Source: Ambrosia x helenae
Taxonomy: Eukaryota; Streptophyta; Magnoliopsida; Asterales; Asteraceae
Assembly (NCBI GenBank): GCA_030844895.1
Contig: CM061228.1
Location: 138,558,444 to 138,622,443, forward strand
DNA: 64,000 nucleotides
Direction: 5' to 3'
Part shown: positions 10,330 to 22,795 of the stretch, piece by piece
How the letters are laid out: every line of letters begins with the position of its first letter
Position numbering within the stretch: the first letter of the stretch is position 1
Notes under the pieces: generated by a model
The model's database searches: none
What the model was told of the DNA's origin: nothing
Seen by the model: only the letters and a program-made list of their open reading frames with translations
Made by a program: the position numbers and the translations under genes

Positions 10330-11031
10330 ATATATTTTTTAATTTTAACTTGAGGTAGATGATAACAATGAAGAAGCATATTTAATAAATAATAAAGAAA
10401 TTTTATTATTTTCAATTGAAATTTAATTCGATATCAGTGAGGTAGAAGATAATAGTGAAGAAGCATATTTAATAAATAATGAGATTTTGTTATTTTTCAA
10501 TTGAAATTTAGTTAGATATCAGTAAATGGTAATCAGTATTTTTGTATGTTGTACATTACTTAATTTTAAAATTTAAAATAATTTAACATTTATAAAAGAA
10601 GCAGCACGATATGTCATATGATTATTGGATAACAATAACTGAATAAAGTTGGTGAGACCAAAGATAATGATGTCTTTTTCGTTTTGTACTTGTCAAAAGC
10701 AGGTCCAATAGCACCTCGTGTCTCCTCACCTTAAGGGGTAGACCCCGGGGTGTTTTACAAGCCACTCAGTCTCCTCGTAGAACGGTTTGAAGCCATTCTT
10801 AAGTGTCAAACTAACGATTAATAACTGTAATTCTGTTTTTAGGTATATTACATGGACTATGAAAAGACATGTCACTTGACCTGAATACGTCGTCCAATAA
10901 AAAGTTACTTTACCTTAATCAAAGACGTTACTTGTAAGTAATAGAAATTGTCTTCATGTATCAAGTTGAGACTACTGTCTTTCAACCCGATAAAAGTAAG
11001 ATTATTTAATTCCAATTCCCCTTTATATAAC
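10330..11031. other. 3' flank of gypsy LTR shared by both block copies
   Basis: No gene. It matches 34689-35120 plus 35721-35830 of copy B. It contains a local duplication of about 110 bp (GAGGTAGAAGATAAYARTGA...GATATCAGT, around 10352-10520), also present in copy B. Positions about 10726-10785 are an extra segment that repeats GTCTCCTC and is not in copy B. Confidence 0.6.
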
Positions 11032-12817
11032 ATAGCTTTTATCCTGGGAGTGTCCCGGGGTTGAAAAATATAACCATTTTAATAATACTAATACTAATAC
11101 TAATAATTATTACTCTTGTAATTAAATAAATAAAAAATAACCTTGCTATAAGGTGACACCATGTGTTGCAGTGTTGCGCGATTCTTTTTCCTAGCTTCTC
11201 TGGATGAAGTACACCTATCCATCTTTAGAAGAGTAAAATTCCAATTATAGCATGGCGATTGGGCTGAATTTCAACATCGTATATAAGAACTTGGTTTAAA
11301 AGAAAAAAACATGATTAATGAATAACCTGAACACTTTGTGTTTTTTTCCTGTATGAACAAAACCCCACAAAAAATAGTCGTTTTTTTCTCCGTTTTTTAT
11401 ATAGCACTATGGTACTCGTTGGAAAGATAATGAAACGCTCGTTAATTTGGTGTAATTTTTTTATTTAAAAAATCTCGAATATAAAAAATATTAACGTTTA
11501 AAAATTATGAGAGGAAACATAAGAGAGAAAAATTTAAATTTGTTTTTAAATTCTTTTTTTTTCCAAAATAACTCAATTTAATTTTAGTAATTGAGAATTG
11601 AGAGATAGAGAGATAAATTTAGGGTTTTATGTTTATCTTTTTTTAATTAAAAAAAGAAAATAATTCAAAAACACTAAAATCTTTCAATGATGATGCCACG
11701 TGGCAGTTTCATGAAAAGGTTGAAGACACCATTACACGCCACGTCAGCAATGTTCAATTCTTTTATATATATTAACTAGCTGATTACCCCGGGAAGGTCT
11801 CGGGGTTGAAAAATCTAATTTTACGTGATAACCTATTGCAAATGACTCAAGTTAACTAACCACAAAATCTCTCAATCATTGCATGTTCATAGTATTCTAA
11901 TCAGTAATAACTCATATTCCCTAATCTAAAACCTAATCAGTAATCATCTAAAGGATCACTTATGTAAGCTGAAACTATTCAAAAACTCATCACATCTCTC
12001 TAATTTCTCACATTCTAATGGCTCCTATAATTCCTAACTTAATCAACTAAACAAACACTTAAGTTGGAAGTTGTAACCATTGCATCTCATTATGCCACGT
12101 GGCATAATCAAGAGATGGGTGAGGCCACCATTGAACGCCACGCCAGCAACTATCAATTCTTCCCGGGAGCGTCCCGTGGTTGAAAAATATAACCATTCTA
12201 ATAATACTAATATTAATAGTAATAATTATTACTCTTGTAATTAAATAAATAAAAAAATAACATTGCTATAAGCTGACACCATGTGTTGCGGTGTTGCACG
12301 ATTCTTTCTCCTAGCTTCTCTTGATTAAGTATACCTAGTAAAATTCCAATGATAACATGGCGATTGGGCAGATTTTCAACATTGTAGATAAGAACCTGGT
12401 TTAAAAGAAAAAACATGATTAATGAATAACATGAACAGTTTGTGTGTTTTTTTCCTGTATGAACGAAACCCCACAAAAAATAGTCAATTTTTCTCCGTTT
12501 TTTTATATAGCACTTTGGTACTCGTTGGAAAGATAATAAAACGTTCGTTAATTTGGTGTAATTTTTTTCTTTAAAAAATCCCGTATATAAAAGATATAAA
12601 CGTTTAAAAATTATGGGAGGAAATATGAGAGAGAAAATTTTAAATTTATTTTTAAATTATTTTTTCCTAAAATAATTCAATTTAATTAAAAAATGAAATA
12701 ATTCAAAAACAATAAAATCTTTCAATTATGATGCCACATGGCAGTTTCATGGAGAGGTTGAAGGCACCATTGCACGCCACATCAGCAATGTTCAATTCTT
12801 TTATATATATTAATAGA
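11032..12817 (-). mobile_element. Cluster of related Helitrons (minus strand)
   Basis: Three 3'-end hairpins of the CCCGGGA..TCCCGGGG type occur at about 11040-11060, 11787-11806 and 12161-12178. The interior of the first and third matches the Helitron at 5053-5657. Typical 5' ends (minus strand TTAATATATATAAAAGAATTG) lie at about 11753-11775 and 12792-12817. The second begins exactly A/CTAG at 11775/11776, so it inserted into the end of the first. The third has lost its terminal CTAG. This cluster accounts for most of the material that copy A has and copy B lacks. Confidence 0.75.
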
Positions 12818-13268
12818 TAATAGATATTTCATTATATTTGACATCAATTCATACAATTATTAATGAAATATAAACATCCAACTTGATCCATTTCAAGTTT
12901 AATAACAAATAAAACTCAACATGTATATTAAGTAAATGAGTTTAATAATATCGAAGTTATATTTTTTTATTTATAATTGTTCTATTTGTAAATATTATTA
13001 GAGTGACCTGAAATCGATTTTAGTTTTATCCTAGATAATTTTGAATTTATGAATCAAGTTTGTGTTGTTGAACGCTAAGCAACCGAAATTCATAATCGTA
13101 CAATAGAGTTTGAGGTTTTACAATTAAGTACATTTGAAAGCAAACATGAGGTACATAAGTAAAACCCAAGTTATATTAATTTGACGGTTTATTTGTAAAG
13201 TTTTTATAAGTAAACGTATAAGAAGGAGACTTCCCACTCTAAAAGAAAGTTATGAAATCCATTTATAA
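12818..13268. other. Host sequence with the end of duplicated block A
   Basis: No gene. Positions 13020-13160 match 35845-35993 of copy B. After about 13160 homology ends. The next Helitron starts at 13269. Confidence 0.5.
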
Positions 13269-15433
13269 TCTCTACTACCTTATTAAGGAGGAGAGATGGG
13301 TAAGAATGTAATTTCACCATCATTTTAAGATGGCATACAAAAGGTCACAAGGTAAACAACTATATTTTTGCCAAATCCTTCCCTTTATGCCCCTATGTAC
13401 AACATTTGATTACAATTGTACAAATGACTAATGCAAGTCATCTCTATTATTATTATTATTATTACGCATTCAATTCATTAACCTATGCATTTACCCCTGT
13501 TAATAACATATCAACCCTTTGCGTAATGGAAGCGTCTCGCATTCAACTCATGCGTTACAACCAGTCAATCCCCCTGTTAATAGTAATGAAACTATAACTG
13601 GTTTACTTTGCACCTGATGCTTCTACTCCAAAATTCATCTCTTTCTTTCGATTTCCACATATTATAAGTGGCCGTTGGACAGGAGATGGAGCGGTGATGG
13701 TGACGGTGGCGTAGGGGTTTGCTGCAACTCACAATTATCTAAGCTTGCTTTTTGTGTAACAATATTCTAGAAGATTATATGAACTCGTTTTTCTTTTCTA
13801 ATAATTGTGAAATGCCATAATTGACACCCTTTCCGGTCCTGGGGTTTAGTCATCGTCAAATTCGGTTTTCGGTTTGGATTGGTGTGATCTGGTTTAACTT
13901 GATTCACCCGTCACGCTTAGAGGTGATTTAAAATTATTCAACTCATTTTGACCTTAAATTTCAACTTTGAATTCATGTATTTAAATAAATAGGTTTGCAG
14001 CCAAATAAATGGAACCTATAGGTGGCTTGAACGTCAACAATCATGCAAATAGGTATATGATATTGGCTTGAAGCGGGTTGCTGTTACAAATGATCCGAGA
14101 TCAAATGGTGAGTTGTTGATTCCTATGCTTAAACTACATGTGTAAATATCTTTGACCAAAACATTTTCCTGATCCATATCTCAAAATACGATGTTCAACT
14201 TCACACATAATGCAAGAAGTGGTTATGTGGTTACGATCAACATTACCACTTTATATATCACACATAAAGCGATATGTACATGATGAGTTTTTTTGCCATT
14301 TTACTTAATATTGCCATATTGGTTTTGTATTGAATGGCGGCCCAGGCTATATTAAGTCCTGGACTAATGATTTCTTCTTTTTGACTTTGTTAGTTGATGT
14401 TTGTAGAAAAATTAATCTGATCAGTTTCTCAAAACGTTTCAGGCTCAACCCCAACAGATTTTGGTCTCCATGCAACGCACAGTGTAGCGTTTCCTTGCTG
14501 ATTCGGGTAACATCATGTGGTTATTATTTAATTTAGGTGCAAGGTTGTAAGTGTGTTATTAATATGTATTCGTTTTAGGTATGTATACAACATTCACTCG
14601 AAATAGGCCTAAAATTTCGAATATTAAGATTATTTTTTTATGTATTTAAATGTGACGTGTTTGAATGCTATAAGGATTATCCGTACTATTTATTATAACA
14701 CATTTACAAGTTATATTTTGATATATTCTTCTGCACTTGCCTCTTGAGTGAAAAGCAATGGTTGGTTGCAAATTGATGTTGTCATAAGATAACAGTGAAT
14801 TTAAAGTATTATGTAATTTGTCATTTTATTTACATTGAATTAGCTGCAATTCTCATGAAACGGCAGCCATATTATTCTGCTCTAAATCTGATATTAAGAC
14901 CTATTCAGTTGCATTTTGTAAATGCCTGCAGCCGCAGGGTGGTATAAATGCAGCATTAGGAAACATGACTGAGGATAACTGGAGGTTACACATGTATGAC
15001 GCCGTTAAGGGAAGCTACTTGCTAGGTACTTATTCTATAACTGATTGGTTTTTATGGACAGTGTCAAGGTAATGAACCACAGTTCACATGTATTAGTGTT
15101 CACATAACATTTCACTCAGTCAATACCTATATTTTGCATGTTCTCTCTATATGCTTTATCTTATAGATAATATTGTTGCAAAAGATTTGTTTATTCTTTA
15201 TTTTATTTTTGTTTTGGTATGATGACAAAGGTTTTTCATTTCTTTAGGTGATCAAGATGCAAGATGCTATCGTATATGAGTATAGAAGCACCAAAATCAT
15301 TTATTGTCCTTTGAAAATTGATATATTGTTGAATTAGCACATAAATTTTATAAATAACATAAGCGAAACTTGTAGCGCAACAAGCAGGACAAAAACATAA
15401 ACACCCGCGGCAACGCGCGGGCATTTTTACTAG
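13269..15433 (+). mobile_element. Complete 2.2-kb Helitron with captured SDH1 exons
   Basis: Starts TCTCTACTACCTTATTAAGG after host A (13268) and ends with a hairpin (about 15403-15421, CCCGCGGCAACGCGCGGG) and CTAG at 15430-15433 before host T (15434). Both termini and the A/T target are as expected. No Rep/helicase, so non-autonomous. It carries two exons of the succinate dehydrogenase flavoprotein gene plus unassigned gene-like sequence at 13670-14520. Confidence 0.88.
14932..15320 (+). pseudogene. SDH1: Captured fragment of succinate dehydrogenase flavoprotein subunit 1
   Basis: Exon-like segment 14932-15025 reads PQGGINAALGNMTEDNW then RLHMYDAVKGSYLLG, matching the SDH1 stretch AAQGGINAALGNMTEDDW...VKGSDWLG that follows the FAD-linking His. 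After a 222-bp intron with GT-AG borders a second segment (from 15248) starts GDQDA, as in SDH1, but soon meets stop codons. The rest of SDH1 is absent. Intron retention shows the capture was of genomic DNA. Non-functional. Confidence 0.8.
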
Positions 15434-15616
15434 TACTCTAAAAACCAAAGGTTTTGTGCATTGGTGAGTTGTAAGTTGTGCTTTAGTGATGTTTTATGCA
15501 TTGGTTAGTTGTACTCTATGCCTTTAGATGTTGTACAGTGGTTTATAAAACCTGTGGGTATTGGTGGGTAGGTTCCACGTACCATTCTTCTTTCTCCCCA
15601 GATCTTTCTTTCTTCT

Positions 15617-15697
<81 letters not shown>

Positions 15698-15758
15698 CTA
15701 ACCCAACCACCACAAAACTACCACCATCTACAAAAGTAGCTGCCGCCGACGGTGAAGT
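15434..15758 (+). other. Short unassigned stretch with CT/TA microsatellite
   Basis: No gene recognised. It holds (CT)n at about 15623-15654 passing straight into (TA)n at 15655-15694, then a Thr/Pro-rich short frame interrupted by the LTR element at 15759. It continues at 21370 after that element. Confidence 0.5.
15623..15694. repeat. Compound microsatellite (CT)n(TA)n
   Basis: Sixteen or so CT units followed by about twenty TA units without interruption; likely length-variable between individuals. Confidence 0.9.
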
Positions 15759-16539
15759 TGTAGAAAACTATAGATCTATCCAGAATAATGAACAATAACA
15801 AACACAATCCACAAACACAGAATATAGCGACAAAAAACCGGTGACAAAATCTTATTTATCCAACCCAAAGATGTTCCCCCCAAATACCCAGGATTCAACA
15901 AATCGAAGAATCCAGAAACAAGATACAAATTCAGATTATGACAACTGATTGTTTATATCAGTTGACACAATCAAATAATAAGAACAATACAACTTACAGT
16001 GATTAAACCCTAATCACTGATGAAGATGACAAAGACTCTCAAGACCTAACACGAATACAGAGGAGAAAATAATACAAAACAATAATACAGACTTACAACC
16101 GAAATACAGAGATCAAGACACAAGGATGAAATCCTAGACAATGAGGGATAAAACTCTAGACAATACAAGATGATTATATCAGAATAAACCTGGATAATGA
16201 CTCCAATAAGACAACTACTCTTCAAACTCTAATCGCCAGAGATGTATGAGAAAGATGAGAGAGACTGGACATCTGAATAATATCAATCTGGAGACTTCAA
16301 TTCTGTTTATTATGTACACGAGGCATTATGCACTGCCCTATTGTGAATGGCCTGTGTTTTTAGGTTATAACCTGCCAACCAGGAATATTATGAGCTCGGC
16401 CCAATAAGCTTCCTCAGCTATGTCCAATCATGCAAGCCCATAGCCAAATAATCCAGCCCAATACACCTCAAACATTAAGAACCAAACAAACATAAATTAG
16501 AAATAAAACTGGAACATCAAATACATCTTATTTTTAACA
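15759..16539 (-). repeat. LTR (left in window, 3' LTR of the element)
   Basis: 781 bp, same length as its partner and without visible difference. Adjacent polypurine tract at 16540-16556 as seen from the minus strand. Confidence 0.9.
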
Positions 16540-19500
16540 TCCCCCCTCAGTTTTATTTCCAAACAAATTAACCATAACGAGAGACCTACATCATGTTATC
16601 ATGACGCTAAGGAAACAACCTTTTAATAAACACATATGCTAACTGACTTGAAGAATCAACACTTACAGTTTTATAACTCCAACAGTAACTAACAACATTC
16701 TCTCAAAACAATTAGAACTCAAGTGTCATTAAACCAAGGAACAAAATAACTAATAACCTGGTATGTTCACCCTCAACAAACAATCAAGCAAACATCTGAT
16801 TTCACTAATGTGAGATTTGAAAAGAAAAGCATATGCCAACAAAGCAAAATACAAAAATCATACAAAACCATATAGAGTCATATAGATCTATAACTAACTC
16901 AATTTAATATGAGCAAACAAGAAAGAACCATAAGATTCTTTATCAGAGAAACACATCTCAAATACACAAGTCACACGACTTTTAGATTCCAAAACCACAT
17001 TTGGATAAGACCAGATCCATGTCATACAGCTTGTAAAGCACATAAGACAAATTTGATTAATTCAACAAAATTTTTCAAATTCACAAACTTTACAAGAACA
17101 CGGATCATAAGACAAAGACTTTGAATCACACGATTCAAAACATATTCATGATACACAAGAGAATCATATAAACACATAACAACGTCATATACAAATCCGA
17201 TAACATATAAAGTCACATGACTTTCTAGACTTCAGAACACGTCTGAAAAAAGAAACACAATACTCGTGAAGAACTTAAAAAAAAATTATTAGACTTGATC
17301 AAAACTTTTACAACTTTACAAGAAACATATCAAAAGAAACTTGTAAAGAACATAAAGACTAATTGAATCAACCAAATGTTTACAACTTCATGCCACAAAT
17401 GAATCACACGATTCAATAAGACCATCAGAAACATATCTGACAAAAGAAAAGGATCACACGACCTTTTAGAAAATTCCATACAAAAAATGAATCACACGAC
17501 TCAATAAACAAGCCTGGTAACAACGCATAAAGCAGACTATAAGACAGACAAACAAGTTCTATTTGAACAAACATCTCAAAAAAGGACAATATAAGACTAT
17601 AAAAACATTCAAGAATAATCTTGATAATACTATTGTTAAAATACGTGAACCACACAGTTCAACTACCAGACAACCTAATTTTTTTCAGTCAAAAAATCTC
17701 TTTTGACTAGAATCATGAGACCAAGACATGCGGCTACAAGCAGAAACATATCCTTTTTTAAAAAACAGATTAACAATTGAATTCAAGAACTCAAGCACAT
17801 ATTCATAACCAATTTGAGAACACTTAAAAAAACCATTTGATAAACGATAATCTGATATAACTACAAAAAACCCTCTTTGCCCTTGATAAACTCTTGATAC
17901 AAAATATATGGCAGAGTCTAAAATAGATGCATGTTAATCCAAAGAACATATCTAACAAATTCATTAGCCAATAAACCAAATTAAGTATCAGTTGTTGTAA
18001 CAACAGTTTTGTTAATCAACTTTAAGTCATCTTAAGCTAGAAATAAGTATGTTTGCATTGGTTAAAGACAAACCCAAAAAATACTATATTTCAAATGAGG
18101 GAACAAGACAAAACTATAGAGATAAAACATAATCACCCCAATTTTATGCAAAACACTTTGAATTTGAATACAAAAGATTTAACAGACCTCATACTTCCCT
18201 TCAGATCATCAACACAATGACATGGAAAACCTCATACTACAAACAAACTTAGGTAAAATGAAAGAAAAAACGACCAGAGTAAGACCTGGACCATATAAAC
18301 ACCAAAATCCTGAAAAACAAGAAACATTTTTAATTCATAAAACCATTTGAATAAGAACTTAAATCTGAAACATAATCATGTTTGATAACAAAATTTGTAC
18401 CACAAATATATAAAAAAAACACTTTTAAAAAATGTCGTGAAAGTTGAAAAATATATTTGTTCCATACCCAGCAAAAATGAACTTGCTATTAACAAGATTG
18501 AAACATTTGCTATCTATAACAAGTCAACATATATGGAAACAAACAGCAAAAAAACTCATTCTAACCTGGTAAATGGTAAAGTTTGATACTCTCTCAAGAT
18601 AACAACCTCGTCCATTTTTTAACAATTCGTATATTTACACGAATAAACTTGGATTAGAAGTTCACTTTAGAAACAATACATTTGATTTTTTATTTAAAAA
18701 TTTTGAAGAAAAAACCCACAGCAAAAAACAAAAAAATGGAATTACTTATGTTTAAAACATTGATTCAATGTTTCATACCATCAAATGGTGATAGACTTGG
18801 AGACCAAAAACAATTTTAGAAATTATAAAACCATTGTAAAGCTTGAAAAAAGAAAAATGGTTAAAAAATGTAGCAAAGTGTCAATATTATTTACTAATTA
18901 ATGAACTGACAACAATTCACTAACCAACAAACATTATGCAAAAATGAGATGAGTATTGACTTAATAACTAACTAACATGTAGACAAACATACAAATAAGA
19001 ATAAAAAAACATTTTAGTAATCAATTTAAAACCAAATCACGTACACAACAAACCCTGAAAAACAATGAAGCAATAACAATAAAAAACAAGTTGACGACAA
19101 TAACCAGCAAGACATAGACACAAACTACAAACACGAGCAACAAGCTCTCAAAACGAGTGATGAACACTCAGACGAGACAACAGGAGAGTATCTTTCTAAG
19201 AAAGAATATAGAACACTCAAATTATTAACACAATCATCATAATGCAGAAGAGGCATACAGACAAAGAGTGATGAAGATTTATGAACATCTTAATGAAGAA
19301 CCAAGAGTACTCGAACATATGAGAGACTCTAAACTAGGAAATGTGTACAAAAAAACGACAACAACAAATGCCCTAGGCTGTGAAAAACGGTAATAAAATC
19401 AAGCCTTGTTGTCAAAAAACAAAGTCGCTTAAAAAACCAATTTCTTGGACTCAAAAGCTAACGAATATAAATCAAAAACTATCCATCATGACTTCACAAT

Positions 19501-19560
19501 CTGATATAGGGTCTAAACTCAAAACAATACAACCATATATTTATTCTTCATTTTTATTTA

Positions 19561-19597
<37 letters not shown>

Positions 19598-19819
19598 TAA
19601 AAACTATCATCATGTCAAATAGAGAGAAAAACATATTGGAATAACTAATTAAAATGACAAACAAAATAATGACTTCCTTGCAGACAGAAAACAATGACAA
19701 TCAAGTAAAAGAACAACAAAAAAAACCAAACTCCTTGTACTTAATTTGAAATCGACAAATGATAGAACCACGGCAACTAGCGAGTTGCGATTAATCAGTG
19801 TAAAGAACAATGCGAACAC

Positions 19820-19973
19820 CAATGTTGCAAAAGTCGCTAGGCGCCCCCTAGTCGGAGTCGGGAGTACTCGGGGAGTACTCGGCCTAGGCCTAGAGTAGTC
19901 GAGCCTCGGCAACCTACCTTGTAGCGATTACTCGGGGAGTACTCGGCCTCCAAGACCTTGTTTTACAACAGAG
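19820..19973. mobile_element. 154-bp hAT-like MITE nested in the LTR element
   Basis: Flanked by the 8-bp duplication GCGAACAC (19812-19819 and 19974-19981). Ends are near TGTTGCAAAAG and TTTTACAACA. The interior contains GGAGTACTCGG palindromes and a TCGCTAGGCGCC motif that recalls the MITEs in the MESD-like and HAD introns. Confidence 0.7.
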
Positions 19974-20576
19974 GCGAACACAATAGAATAATTTCAATCA
20001 AGAACAGTTAAAAATTCACATATATGGCAGTAGATGACAAACTACTTCTACCAAAAAAAAAATATACACATAATAACAAAGTTCAAGAAACTAAAATATA
20101 ATTGAAGAATACTTAAAAAAGACCTCCAGCCAGCAAAGGTTCAAGAAGGACTTACAGTGCTATAGGAGAGTAGGAGAAACAAAAAAAACTCACTATACCA
20201 GGTAACCTTCACTACGCATATCCTTTAGTTATGGAAACAAGTTGTTCAACACTTCCAGAGAAGCAGCTACATGATATAACACTGAGAAACCCCCCATAGT
20301 ATCACCACATACGAATATCCCAACGAAGAATACCAAGATTAAGAGTTTGACAGACAAGAAAACCCCTTTAAAATCAGCGTCCCACAAAGATATCTAAATT
20401 TAGGGGTTTTTATAAATAAGAAACCACTAATTGAAACCAGATCGAACTCCAAGACGACTAATCCAAACTCAATCGATAACAGCGGAAGAATGTTTTTTAC
20501 TGAAACCCTAAACCCAACAAGATATCCAGAACCAGACAGACATGATATAAAACAAATTCGAAATCAAGAGCCTAAG

Positions 20577-20588
20577 GCTCTGATACCA
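20577..20588 (-). promoter_or_regulatory. Primer-binding site of the 5.6-kb element
   Basis: Reads TGGTATCAGAGC on the minus strand, directly abutting the LTR at 20589; complementary to initiator tRNA-Met. It sets the orientation. Confidence 0.85.
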
Positions 20589-21369
20589 TGTAGAAAACTA
20601 TAGATCTATCCAGAATAATGAACAATAACAAACACAATCCACAAACACAGAATATAGCGACAAAAAACCGGTGACAAAATCTTATTTATCCAACCCAAAG
20701 ATGTTCCCCCCAAATACCCAGGATTCAACAAATCGAAGAATCCAGAAACAAGATACAAATTCAGATTATGACAACTGATTGTTTATATCAGTTGACACAA
20801 TCAAATAATAAGAACAATACAACTTACAGTGATTAAACCCTAATCACTGATGAAGATGACAAAGACTCTCAAGACCTAACACGAATACAGAGGAGAAAAT
20901 AATACAAAACAATAATACAGACTTACAACCGAAATACAGAGATCAAGACACAAGGATGAAATCCTAGACAATGAGGGATAAAACTCTAGACAATACAAGA
21001 TGATTATATCAGAATAAACCTGGATAATGACTCCAATAAGACAACTACTCTTCAAACTCTAATCGCCAGAGATGTATGAGAAAGATGAGAGAGACTGGAC
21101 ATCTGAATAATATCAATCTGGAGACTTCAATTCTGTTTATTATGTACACGAGGCATTATGCACTGCCCTATTGTGAATGGCCTGTGTTTTTAGGTTATAA
21201 CCTGCCAACCAGGAATATTATGAGCTCGGCCCAATAAGCTTCCTCAGCTATGTCCAATCATGCAAGCCCATAGCCAAATAATCCAGCCCAATACACCTCA
21301 AACATTAAGAACCAAACAAACATAAATTAGAAATAAAACTGGAACATCAAATACATCTTATTTTTAACA
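20589..21369 (-). repeat. LTR (right in window, 5' LTR of the element)
   Basis: 781 bp; matches 15759-16539 base for base as far as can be judged by eye. The target duplication GAAGT follows. Confidence 0.9.
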
Positions 21370-21374
21370 GAAGT

Positions 21375-22795
21375 CGACTCACCGAGTCCTCAGGCAAAGC
21401 AAATTGAGCAGACCAAGAGAGAGATGGTGGTAGCTGATGGCCGGTGCGCACAAAAACCCTACACACAGATTCGTTCTGACATTACTCTACTATATGTAAC
21501 GGGATGCCGTTTTAATGTTTAGACTAGAAATTTATGGATTATTTTTCTCCGACAGAATACTACGTGCATAATTACCTTTTAGAATCTGGTTTATATGCAC
21601 CTTATGGATTTATCTGTTTGTGTCTTTTGAATGCAGCGACATAAAGAGCGTGTAATAATCATAAGATAGTGAGAGCGCTATTACTGAGGCAGAGAATGCA
21701 CTCCACCAAATTGGCTCTTTGGTTCTCATGGTGATGAGATATAATTATAATCAAAACCTTGCACCTCGCATTCTTGATGGTTTAGTTCCTGCACCTTTTC
21801 TTTTAATATTATGTTTGGATAATGTGCTAAACTGCTTATAGTCAATGCACCAACTTCATTGATTAATGAATAATGAATAGCTGTGAATCTTTATAGAGAC
21901 AAATCCGTACTACAATCATCGTATTATTTTGTTAAAAAGGCAAATATTTTGATTATTAGTACATTTTGTTTTTTACTAGCTAATAAAGTTATTTTATTTC
22001 TTAATATTGGCTCTTTTGATAGAGCAGATGTAGATCAGAGAAAATTTGGTGGGATTAGCTGATTAGGGGCCTGTATGTAATAAAGGCTTTGTCGCATTTG
22101 GAGGCCAAAGGTAACGATATCTTCCATCTTCCTTCTACAAGGTGCCCCTCCCCCCTCTAACCATCCCCCTCCTTACATATGTGACAAACGTTTGCTTTCA
22201 TACTTCTCAATCTAAAATTGACAGCTGGTCATACTCCGGCGCGTGGAGGGTTAATCAAGGTCACAGGTCAAAGGGAAGTGAGGGTGAAGGATTATCGTAG
22301 ACTAAGATGGTTTCGCGGTTGTCTACAGGGGTGGTAGTCACAGATAATGGTGAAGGTTAGCTTTCCTAACAACAGTGAGGAGGAGGAGGAGGATGGTCAT
22401 GGTAGTTCCGACTGGGGTTCCGGCCTGATCAGTGACTAAGGTAAACCCGTGACCTCTGTTTCATATGGTAACTTAAAACTGTCAACATTTAAAGTCATAT
22501 ACTAATCAATATAAACTATGTTGTTTATTAACTATTAAGTATCATATTTTAGTTTTACAAAGTTAACTCACTATTGTCTCTTATATCATTTACATTAACA
22601 ATTTATTATAGTTTATTTGATATGAGGCTGCTTATGGTAGTTTATGGTAACAGGAAGGGGAGTAAGATAATTAATGTTAACAGTGGTTCTCATTCTCATG
22701 ATGTACAACAATAACAATCTTAGTTATTTGGTACTTGATTTATAGCTAAAGATGAGAGTGAAAGGTAACAAGTACATATTTCTTGATCTCTTTAG
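21375..22795 (+). other. Gene-like but unassigned sequence in Helitron-rich DNA
   Basis: No complete gene. It carries exon-like islands separated by AT-rich introns, for example 22230-22440 with an E-rich run (GAGGAGGAGGAGG) and a GTAA donor at 22440. Together with the Tubby fragment it probably forms captured DNA carried by the Helitron ending at 24583; the 5' end of that Helitron was not found. Confidence 0.35.

Larger units (their letters stand above)
2176..13160 (+). repeat. Duplicated block, copy A (beta-amylase plus gypsy 3' end)
   Basis: Collinear with 30110-35995 in the same orientation: beta-amylase exons, gypsy tail, about 2.2-kb LTR, then a common 3' flank (10330-10930, resuming at about 13020-13160). 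Copy A is longer because it holds a 2.3-kb LTR retroelement, a 1.2-kb MULE-like element and about 2.1 kb of Helitron material that copy B lacks. Point differences are scattered across both, so the duplication is older than the insertions. Confidence 0.85.
15759..21369 (-). mobile_element. 5.6-kb non-coding LTR retroelement (LARD-like)
   Basis: Flanked by the 5-bp duplication GAAGT (15754-15758 and 21370-21374). Two 781-bp LTRs (15759-16539 and 20589-21369), TGTAGA...TTAACA, look identical by eye. The PBS lies beside the right-hand LTR and a polypurine tract (reverse of CCCCCCTCAG) beside the left-hand one, so the element reads on the minus strand. The 4.0-kb interior has no frame over about 90 codons and no RT or integrase motif; it does show repeated phrases like ATCACACGAYTCAATAA. 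It is a large retrotransposon derivative moved in trans, and young to judge from the LTRs. Confidence 0.92.
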
